The notes beneath the pieces were generated by a model that saw only the letters and a program-made list of their open reading frames with translations, was not told the origin of the DNA and made no database searches. Positions 8,788 to 15,316 of a stretch of DNA of 15,843 bases are shown here, piece after piece. Position numbers and translations under genes: made by a program. Within the stretch, counting starts at the first letter, position 1, and each line of letters begins with the position of its first letter. Origin of the DNA: Verrucomicrobiota bacterium (GTDB lineage: Bacteria; Verrucomicrobiota; Verrucomicrobiia; Limisphaerales; JAHEOI01); the NCBI GenBank assembly GCA_018610125.1, contig JAHEOI010000062.1:1-15843 (forward strand), given 5' to 3'.

Positions 8788-9591
8788 TTACCGCCGATAC
8801 CGAAGATAGCCATAGAGGTAAACCGGTCCCATTAGGATGAAGGCAAACAGACCTACCACCGCGATGGCGGCAACAGGAGAGCTCTCGGGGTCGATTCCAA
8901 CCCCTTTTAAGACTCCCAGGATGCTTTTAGAGGCCAATTCGCCAACCTGTTGCGGATGGGTCAACAGGTAACCGATTGTCGCCCCGCCAAGCACCGTCTT
9001 TGGATGTCGCTCAGCGAAGCGGATCGCCCGCCCTCCCTGCCGTCCGGCCCGCTTAAGCAACATCATTCGGCTCTTTCCCGGAGGCATCCGCTTCATAGCG
9101 CGATAGAGCCGGATTACCTCATCGGTTTCAAGCGTTTGTCCGACCCGAATGCCACGCTCTCCAAACTCTTCAACCAATCGCCTTCCCAATCCCGGGTGCT
9201 TCACGCAGACCTCCGCCGCCTCGGCGCCATATTCCCGTACCAATGGAACGACTGCTTCACCGTTTCGATTCAATAGTGTTGCCCCCTCCTTACCCAGACG
9301 GTTGACAATCATTCGACCGGTCTCGCCGAAGTCATCCGCGGCATTAGCCCCCCTTGCCGCCACTTCACTCCCCGTTTCACGCAAGACCGAATTTTGGCTC
9401 CCCTCGCCGGGCGCCTTCCGCAAAACCTTGCCAGTTTTGGTTCCCCCTGTCTCGGCAGCCTCACCGCCAATCCGGTTTCCAATCGTGATAGCAGTCTTCT
9501 GTAAAATCTGAAACGTACCGCCTCCGGCATTCGGCAGCCCAACCCCCCCAAGAAGGGCGATAACGATGGCATATCGTGTCCATTTGGTCAT
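8788..9591 (-). CDS. Uncharacterised membrane protein with tandem 11-residue helical repeats
   Basis: I do not recognise a named family for this 267-residue protein. It starts at an ATG that overlaps the stop of the upstream gene by 4 bp (ATGA). Residues 1-22 look like a signal peptide (TKW basic start, hydrophobic core, cleavage near NAG). Residues about 77-153 form a tandem 11-residue repeat of the form aromatic/aliphatic-G-x-x-[G/A]-x-x-hydrophobic-hydrophobic-x-charged. Clear units start at 88, 99, 110, 121, 132 and 143. A basic helical region follows (about 160-195, rich in K and R), then a moderately hydrophobic segment (199-210), a transmembrane helix at about 238-261 and a short basic C-terminus (YRYRR equivalent), which should face the cytoplasm. 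The repeats would then lie outside the cytoplasmic membrane. It sits between another membrane protein and the GTPase pair and probably belongs to their complex or pathway. Confidence 0.8.
   Translation of the reverse strand: MTKWTRYAIVIALLGGVGLPNAGGGTFQILQKTAITIGNRIGGEAAETGGTKTGKVLRKAPGEGSQNSVLRETGSEVAARGANAADDFGETGRMIVNRLGKEGATLLNRNGEAVVPLVREYGAEAAEVCVKHPGLGRRLVEEFGERGIRVGQTLETDEVIRLYRAMKRMPPGKSRMMLLKRAGRQGGRAIRFAERHPKTVLGGATIGYLLTHPQQVGELASKSILGVLKGVGIDPESSPVAAIAVVGLFAFILMGPVYLYGYLRYRR
9133..9363 (-). repeat. Protein-level tandem 11-residue repeats within the 267-aa membrane protein
   Basis: These bases encode residues 77-153. Seven successive 11-residue units align without gaps: position 1 is usually large and hydrophobic (F, L, Y), position 2 mostly G, position 5 mostly G or A, positions 8 and 9 mostly I, L or V, and position 11 usually charged. 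Examples are FGETG at 88, LGKEG at 99, YGAEA at 121 and FGERG at 143. Units at 77 and 132 are weaker. The DNA itself is not obviously repetitive, so the pattern is old and held by selection at the protein level. Confidence 0.7.
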
Positions 9592-10739
9592 GAGCCGGCC
9601 TTCGCTTCCGCGTAACCGCCTTTGGAGTCGGTCGCGCTTAAATCGATGCCCTCGACGCCGAGGGTCTCTCGTAATGAGGCCCGAACTGCCCGATCCTTTC
9701 GATTCTCATACCGATCAAACGCTTGCCTGATCCGCTTTGACAGTCCCGGACTCTCCCCTCCGCCATGCATGATCCTCATCTCCATCCGCAAGAGCGCCTG
9801 CTCCAATCTGGATTCCATACGTGTCTTGGCATGGTGGGTCACACCATAATCGACCAGGATACCCACGACCAGACCAATTCCCAAGGTCGTCCACCCCGAC
9901 ATCAACAGGCCGCTACCGGTGGCCGAAGAGCTCGCCGCCACGGACCCCGCAGTCGTTGAAGAAAGCGCCGCGATCGACCCGCGGACACTGACCCGTAGTA
10001 ACCTAAGGAGTGTGTAAGCCGAGAGCTCGCCGCCCGCAAGCGAGACCATTTCCGCCGTCATCCCGACCTTGGCCGATCTTTCCGCCGCCTCCATCGTCTG
10101 TTGCATCAATACTTGCTCGAACGTCGCCCGATCGAGCTCCAGCTCGAATTCCCCAAACCGATCCAGATCGTCGAGATGCCCGTCAATCTTAACGAGCATG
10201 GTATTGCGATGGGCCTCCAATTTGGCAGCCAATGACCTAAGCGCTTGTACAAGCTCGCTTTGGAGCTCGTTGGCAGCCCCGAAATGGTCGGTCCATACGG
10301 ACCGGACATACTTCTCCACCCGATCTGTCCTATCACCCTTGAACCAGGCGGAATATCGGTCGTGAAGAAACCCCTTCACGGTTTTCCATTTCCCATTCAG
10401 ACTATAAACCTCACCGACAAAGGCCGGAACATGAGCCCGGTAATCGGCGAAAATCTTGTCAATCTCTTGCAAGGTTTCTTGCGCCGCTTTGCGGTCACGG
10501 TCCCGATAGTTGCTTAAGGTCCCCCGGGTCTCTTTGAAGAGCTGATCGAGAGCCGGTCCCGGAATCTCGGGTCGGTGATCGACGCCCGCGTCACCCTGCG
10601 ACTGCTCACGATGCGGTGGCCTCTCGGCTTGAGCCTGACGAAGCGGCAGCGAGCCGGAGAGCCCCTCAAGCACCAATACCAGCAGCACGGCGCAGGCAGC
10701 CCCGGTCAAAAGCCATCGAATCATCGCTTCCGGTTTCAT
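9588..10739 (-). CDS. Uncharacterised membrane protein, first gene of the GTPase cassette
   Basis: I do not recognise a named family for this 383-residue protein. It starts at an ATG with no strong Shine-Dalgarno. A transmembrane anchor or uncleaved signal lies at about 8-30, followed by a polar linker. A long, charged, helix-rich region (about 62-245) resembles coiled coil or helical bundle. A small-residue stretch rich in S, A, T and G (255-277) leads directly into a glycine-rich transmembrane helix (about 278-299, with GIGLVVG). A charged helical C-terminus follows (about 303-360). With two membrane passes, the central helical domain would be on the opposite side of the membrane from the two ends, probably periplasmic. 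It overlaps the next gene by 4 bp and appears to be promoter-proximal in a four-gene unit with the two GTPases. A scaffold or receptor role is only a guess. Confidence 0.8.
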   Translation of the reverse strand: MKPEAMIRWLLTGAACAVLLVLVLEGLSGSLPLRQAQAERPPHREQSQGDAGVDHRPEIPGPALDQLFKETRGTLSNYRDRDRKAAQETLQEIDKIFADYRAHVPAFVGEVYSLNGKWKTVKGFLHDRYSAWFKGDRTDRVEKYVRSVWTDHFGAANELQSELVQALRSLAAKLEAHRNTMLVKIDGHLDDLDRFGEFELELDRATFEQVLMQQTMEAAERSAKVGMTAEMVSLAGGELSAYTLLRLLRVSVRGSIAALSSTTAGSVAASSSATGSGLLMSGWTTLGIGLVVGILVDYGVTHHAKTRMESRLEQALLRMEMRIMHGGGESPGLSKRIRQAFDRYENRKDRAVRASLRETLGVEGIDLSATDSKGGYAEAKAGS

Positions 10740-10995
10740 TACTCAATCACTCAAGTCGATGCACTTGTTCAGCCCCCGAGTAAGCCATGAGCCCATCCCG
10801 GGCCTTGCGCTCAAACCTTTCCAAACTTTAGCTTAAGGGCTCCGAAATCGCTTCGCAACTCAAATGCCCAGGGACCTCGCGGGAATCGTTTCGAGGTGGA
10901 TAACCGCAATTAATCCCGATGACACAGCGACCGCAGTTGGGATCCCATACATTTTCCTTGAAACCGAAGCCCCTCACCGACCAATTGTTGGACAT
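10740..10995. other. Divergent intergenic region between the two gene blocks
   Basis: This 256-bp stretch lies between the minus-strand cassette and the plus-strand FAH gene and must carry promoters for both. The plus-strand frame is open from 10864, but no good ribosome site or family sequence supports coding before 10996. I see no RNA gene, strong hairpin or repeat in it. Confidence 0.6.
10830..10858 (-). promoter_or_regulatory. Candidate sigma70-type promoter of the minus-strand cassette
   Basis: On the minus strand TTGCGA (10853-10858) and TAAGCT (10830-10835) are separated by exactly 17 bases, about 90 bp upstream of the 383-aa gene. The -35 box is a fair match and the -10 box matches only half of the consensus. 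Placement in a divergent intergenic region is the main support. Confidence 0.25.
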
Positions 10996-11868
10996 ATGAA
11001 TGCGAACCTAAAGCAATATGTCGGTCGTTTCGTCTTGACCATGACCTTGGTGCTGAGCCCGCTCGCCTTTGTTCACGAGACAAGCGCCAACGAGGAGTCG
11101 ATCACAAAGCTCGCTCGATTCGAAAAGGACGGCCACGTAGGTCACGGTGTCGTGAAAGGGAATCGAATACACGAGATTGAAGGCGATTTCTATGGGGACA
11201 GGAAAATGACCGGGCGGTCGTATGCCCTCTCCAACGTGACGCTGTTGGCGCCGACTCAACCATCCAAGGTCCTGGGAGTGGCTCTCAATTACCGGAGTCA
11301 TGTCGGCCAAACCGGGGAAACCGAGATTCCGGAGACCCTCCAGCTCTTTTATAAATCGCCCTCCTCGGTCATTGGTCCGGGCGATGACATTGTCATCCCT
11401 CAAGGGGCTGAAAATGTGCATTATGAATCGGAAATGGTTGCCGTGATTGGGCGCCGCGCCAAGGAGATCTCGGTGTCGGAAGCGCCGCATCATGTACTTG
11501 GGGTCACTTGCGGCAACGATGTGACCGCGCGGGATTGGCAATCGACCGATATGCAATGGTGGCGCGCAAAAGGGGCCGATACCTTCGCGCCTTGCGGTCC
11601 GGTCGTCGCTTCGGGCCTCGATCACCAAAACTTGGACATCGAAATCCGATTGAACGGCCAGCGCGAGCAGAAAAGCAATACCAGCTACATGGTTCGTGAT
11701 GTGGCCAAGGTCGTGAGCTTTGTCAGTCACTATGTTACCCTGCAGCCGGGCGATCTCATCTACACCGGTGCCACGGGGATCACATCGCGCATCGAGGAAG
11801 GTGATACGGTCGAGGTTGAAATCGAAGGCATCGGCACGCTTCGAAATCCGGTCGTGGACGAAGAGTAG
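10996..11868 (+). CDS. Fumarylacetoacetate-hydrolase-family enzyme with a signal peptide
   Basis: This is a 290-residue protein from the ATG at 10996. An in-frame ATG at 10864 would add 44 residues, but it lacks a ribosome site and the extension is not family-like. Residues 1-31 have the form of a Sec signal peptide: basic start (K6, R11), hydrophobic core 12-26 and likely cleavage after TSA at 31. The rest is a complete FAH-superfamily C-C hydrolase/isomerase domain. It has the metal ligands E144 and E146 (in YESEM), the NDVTARD motif with D175, KGADTF near 192, and the closing GDLIYTG and EEGDTVEVEIEGIG motifs. Family members cleave or isomerise acylpyruvate-type and 2,4-diketo acids with a divalent metal ion, normally in the cytoplasm. 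Export is therefore unusual. The substrate is unknown. It is the first gene of the plus-strand block, 57 bp before the next gene. Confidence 0.9.
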   Translation: MNANLKQYVGRFVLTMTLVLSPLAFVHETSANEESITKLARFEKDGHVGHGVVKGNRIHEIEGDFYGDRKMTGRSYALSNVTLLAPTQPSKVLGVALNYRSHVGQTGETEIPETLQLFYKSPSSVIGPGDDIVIPQGAENVHYESEMVAVIGRRAKEISVSEAPHHVLGVTCGNDVTARDWQSTDMQWWRAKGADTFAPCGPVVASGLDHQNLDIEIRLNGQREQKSNTSYMVRDVAKVVSFVSHYVTLQPGDLIYTGATGITSRIEEGDTVEVEIEGIGTLRNPVVDEE

Positions 11869-11925
11869 CGAGGCCGTTGCCTTCCAACCGATAGCGCAGG
11901 GTGATGATCCATTCAACGGAAATCG

Positions 11926-13839
11926 ATGGCACCGACAATACGTGAGGTTGGGTCCCCGCCGGAGCGGCGGCCGGTCATGCTTTATGACGCCGACTGCCGC
12001 TTTTGCGTCAAATGGATTGCACGCTGGAAGGCACTGAGCGGGGAGCGGATCGATTACTGCTCTTACCAGGAGTGCTTAAGCGACTATCCGGAGATCCCGG
12101 TCGAACAATGCCGCGAGGCGGTTCAATTAATCGAGACGGACGGACGCGTCTACACCGCGGCTGAGGCGGTCTTTCGTGCCCTGAAAGAGGTCGCTCCCTG
12201 GAGGCAGCTCTATTGGCTCTATCAGCACTCACCAGGATTCGCAGCCACCTCGGAAAAGCTTTACCATTTTGTCGCAACACATCGTTATTCCTTCTCGGTG
12301 CTGACCCGGCTTCTCTGGGGACGCTCCGTCGCCCCGCCCACTTATCGCGTTTCAAGTTGGCTTTTCCTTCGATTGCTTGGGCTCATATTCTTTATCGCAT
12401 TCGCCTCGTTCTGGGCTCAGTCCTCCGGCCTGGTCGGCAGCAACGGGATTTACCCATTCCAGACATATCTGGACCAGTTGGGCCAAGCCTATCAAGGAGA
12501 CCGCTTTTATCAGGCCCCGTCACTTTTTTGGCTCAATGCCGGCGACGCATTCCTGCAACAAGTCCTGATTGCGGGCATGGTGGTTTCCTTGTTGCTGATC
12601 TGTGGGATTTTCCCTCCGCTGCTGCTGCTCCTCTTGTGGGCAAGCTATCTTTCCCTGACAACTGCAGTCCCGGTGTTCCTGAGCTTCCAATGGGACAGCC
12701 TGCTCATTGAAACCGGATTCATGGCATTTTGGATGGCTCCCTGGGTGCTCCGGGAACGCTGGAGCAAGCTGATCTCGCCTTCCCGAATCGGACGGTTCCT
12801 GCTCTGGTGGCTGCTTTTTCGGCTCATGTTCGAATCGGGAGTCGTCAAATTGAACAGCTTCGGACCGGAAGGCGAAAACACTTGGCTCAATCTGACGGCT
12901 TTGGATTACCACTATTGGACCCAGCCGCTTCCGACATGGATCGGTTGGTACTTGGCAAAGTGTCCCCACTGGTTTCACGCCATTTCCGTCATTGTGATGT
13001 TCCTGATCGAGGTCGCGCTCCCCTTTTTCATTTGGGGCCCGCGACGTCTTCGCAACATCGCCTTTGTCGGTCTGGTCGGATTCCAATTGCTTATCATCCT
13101 CTCCGGCAACTACGGCTTCTTTAATCTGTTGGCGATCGTCCTCTGCGTCACTTTGATTGACGATCAGTCCCTGCCTCGTTTTCTGCAAAGACGTCTCGCC
13201 TCCCCAAGCTTCTCGTGGCAGTTCCAAAAGCGCAGCCGGCTCGGATGGATTCGGCTTCCGGTGCTGCTATTTGTGCTTTTCGTCTCCTCGGCCCAACTGC
13301 TAACGGCACTGAATTGGGTCGAACGGCGCCCCCGCCCCAACAATAAGCCCGTTCTCCCGAAGGAGGTTCAGCTCCTCCTTAGCCGCGTCCGCTCCTTTCG
13401 CAGTATCAATTCCTACGGCCTATTTCGTGTCATGACGACGGAACGTCCCGAGATCATTATTCAAGGCCGGCACGAAGGTGGGGATTGGCAAACTTATGAC
13501 TTCAAATGGAAACCGGATGACTTATCGGAGCCGCCACGCTTTGTCATCCCTCATATGCCGCGTTTGGACTGGCAAATGTGGTTTGCCGCCTTGCGGCCCA
13601 ATTTTCGCCACACTCAGCAGCAATGGTTTGCCAATTTCATTCGGGCTTTGCTTGAGAATCGCTCCGAAGTAACGGCACTGCTCAAGCGCAATCCCTTTCC
13701 GGATTCTCCCCCGGATGCCATTCGCGCGCTCAAATATCACTATCGCTTTACGAGCTTTCAAGAGCGCCGTAAAACCGGGAATTGGTGGAAGCGCGAGCGT
13801 GTCGCAGAATACATGCCAGTGGTAAAAGCTCGGCGGTGA
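11926..13839 (+). CDS. DCC-domain/lipase maturation factor (LMF) family membrane fusion protein
   Basis: This 637-residue protein has two modules. Residues about 17-120 form a DCC (DUF393) thiol-disulfide-oxidoreductase-like domain with the motif YDADCRFC, whose C24 and C27 form a CxxC pair. From about 140 the protein is a polytopic membrane protein of the lipase-maturation-factor family. It has several hydrophobic segments (about 146-165, 213-262, 288-302, 350-370, 375-410, 443-462) and family-like stretches such as QWDSLLIETGF, RLMFESGVVKL and NYGFFN. A soluble C-terminal domain with RSINSYGLF and RPEIIIQG follows. Vertebrate LMF1 is an ER membrane factor needed for secreted lipases to fold. 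The bacterial members are little studied. The chosen ATG has GGAA nearby; an ATG at 11977 just before the DCC motif is an alternative start. The stop is 22 bp before the next gene. Confidence 0.88.
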   Translation: MAPTIREVGSPPERRPVMLYDADCRFCVKWIARWKALSGERIDYCSYQECLSDYPEIPVEQCREAVQLIETDGRVYTAAEAVFRALKEVAPWRQLYWLYQHSPGFAATSEKLYHFVATHRYSFSVLTRLLWGRSVAPPTYRVSSWLFLRLLGLIFFIAFASFWAQSSGLVGSNGIYPFQTYLDQLGQAYQGDRFYQAPSLFWLNAGDAFLQQVLIAGMVVSLLLICGIFPPLLLLLLWASYLSLTTAVPVFLSFQWDSLLIETGFMAFWMAPWVLRERWSKLISPSRIGRFLLWWLLFRLMFESGVVKLNSFGPEGENTWLNLTALDYHYWTQPLPTWIGWYLAKCPHWFHAISVIVMFLIEVALPFFIWGPRRLRNIAFVGLVGFQLLIILSGNYGFFNLLAIVLCVTLIDDQSLPRFLQRRLASPSFSWQFQKRSRLGWIRLPVLLFVLFVSSAQLLTALNWVERRPRPNNKPVLPKEVQLLLSRVRSFRSINSYGLFRVMTTERPEIIIQGRHEGGDWQTYDFKWKPDDLSEPPRFVIPHMPRLDWQMWFAALRPNFRHTQQQWFANFIRALLENRSEVTALLKRNPFPDSPPDAIRALKYHYRFTSFQERRKTGNWWKRERVAEYMPVVKARR

Positions 13840-13861
13840 ATCGATTATCTTTTGACTGTTT

Positions 13862-15274
13862 ATGACGAGACCGACCAATATCAGTACTCTCGGAACCCAG
13901 CTTTATTTCATTCCGGTCGAGACTCGGATGCCGCTCAAATTCGGCCCGGAGACACTGACATCGGTGACTTGTGCCCGGGCAATGGTTTCGGTCAAAGATC
14001 GGCACGGACACGTCGCCGAAGGGTGGGGAGAAACACCGCTCAGCGTGCAGTGGGTCTGGCCGTCGCAGCTCTCTTATCAGTCCCGTCACCAAGACCTGAT
14101 GGCCTTTTGCCGGCGCCTGGCGAAAAAATGGGCTCATTTTGACGGAGAGGGTCATCCGATCGAGCTCGGCCACCAATTCCAATCCAAGGTCTTGCCAAGC
14201 ATCCTCGCCGAGCATAATGCCGCCCCGCGCGGCGATATGCCTGCGATGCCATGGCTGGCAGCGTTGGTCTGCTGTTCGGTGTTCGATATCGCCCTGCACG
14301 ATGCCTACGGGCAATTGATGAAACGGCCGATCTATGGGCTTTACGGCCCGGATCACCTCGGCCAGGACTTGAGCGCCTTCCTATCACCCGCTGAAGGGAC
14401 GGATGTGGCCTTTCACGGCCGATATCCCGACGCCTATCTGACTCGCCCGCGAGCCCGCTTATGCGCTTGGCACCTGGTCGGCGGCCTCGACCCCATCACC
14501 AGGGAAGACCTGACCGGAAACGAGCCGGATGATGGCTACCCGGTGCTCCTGACGGATTGGATCCGGCGGGACGGATTGAAATGTCTGAAAATCAAGTTGA
14601 AAGGGACCGATGCGGAATGGGACTACGACCGTCTTCTCCGTGTCGGTCAGGTAGCGGTCGACTACGGCGTCGAATGGCTCACCACCGATTTCAATTGTAC
14701 CGTGACCGATCCCGAATACGTGAACGCGATCTTGGATCAGCTTCGTGACGAATTCCCCCGCCTTTACGGAATGATCCTCTACGTCGAGCAACCTTTCCCT
14801 TATGACCTCGAAGGCTACCGGATCGATGCCCATAGCGTCAGCGCTCGCAAGCCGCTCTTCTTGGATGAAAGTGCTCACGATTGGTCTTTGGTCAGGCTTG
14901 GGAGGAGCTTGGGATGGACAGGCGTGGCCCTTAAGACCTGCAAAACGCAAACCGGCGCGATTTTGACGGCGTGCTGGGCCAAAGCGCACGGAATGACCCT
15001 GATGGTTCAGGACCTCACCAATCCGATGCTGGCCCAAATCCCGCATCTGTCATTGGCCGCTCATACCGGCACCATTATGGGGGTCGAAACCAACTCGATG
15101 CAGTTCTACCCGGAAGCATCTCGCCCCGAGGCTTCTGTCCATCCCGGGATTTACCAACGTCGCGAGGGTGACGTCGATCTTCGATCGATTCATGGCCCCG
15201 GGTTTGGCTATCGAATCCCGGAAATCCCCAGGAAACTGCCACTCCCCGTTGAAGAATGCGGGCAGTTTGAGTAG
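13862..15274 (+). CDS. Mandelate racemase/muconate-lactonizing-type enolase-superfamily enzyme
   Basis: This 470-residue protein has an N-terminal capping domain (about 10-160) and a modified TIM barrel. Catalytic and metal-binding candidates lie in the usual order: the KIK motif (K243, K245), metal ligands D276 (TTDFN), E309 (YVEQPF) and D335 (LDES), and K358 (VALKTCK) further on. These place it in the mandelate racemase/MLE-like side of the enolase superfamily. Those enzymes use magnesium and general bases to abstract an alpha proton from a carboxylate, giving sugar-acid dehydratases, racemases or epimerases. The reaction here cannot be read from the sequence. It is longer than the usual 360-400 residues because about 65 extra residues lie between the capping domain and the barrel (about 166-232). 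The start codon has no obvious Shine-Dalgarno. It lies 22 bp after the LMF gene. Confidence 0.9.
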   Translation: MTRPTNISTLGTQLYFIPVETRMPLKFGPETLTSVTCARAMVSVKDRHGHVAEGWGETPLSVQWVWPSQLSYQSRHQDLMAFCRRLAKKWAHFDGEGHPIELGHQFQSKVLPSILAEHNAAPRGDMPAMPWLAALVCCSVFDIALHDAYGQLMKRPIYGLYGPDHLGQDLSAFLSPAEGTDVAFHGRYPDAYLTRPRARLCAWHLVGGLDPITREDLTGNEPDDGYPVLLTDWIRRDGLKCLKIKLKGTDAEWDYDRLLRVGQVAVDYGVEWLTTDFNCTVTDPEYVNAILDQLRDEFPRLYGMILYVEQPFPYDLEGYRIDAHSVSARKPLFLDESAHDWSLVRLGRSLGWTGVALKTCKTQTGAILTACWAKAHGMTLMVQDLTNPMLAQIPHLSLAAHTGTIMGVETNSMQFYPEASRPEASVHPGIYQRREGDVDLRSIHGPGFGYRIPEIPRKLPLPVEECGQFE

Positions 15275-15316
15275 GCTTTGATCTTCAACCGCTTTTAGAG
15301 TAAGAGAACATTCGTT

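Noticed and set aside
10864..10995. N-terminal extension of 44 codons for the FAH-family gene
   Set aside because: There is no ribosome site before the ATG at 10864, the extension has no family similarity that I can see, and it would bury the signal peptide that starts at 10996.
11008..11916. Long open frame of about 300 codons on the minus strand opposite the FAH gene
   Set aside because: It mirrors a gene with full family motifs on the plus strand; its translation shows no family signature and it has no ribosome site. It is a by-product of codon usage.
12520..13227. Open frame of about 235 codons on the minus strand opposite the LMF gene
   Set aside because: The plus strand encodes membrane helices of a recognisable family; the antisense product is a hydrophilic, Q/E-rich shadow of those hydrophobic codons.
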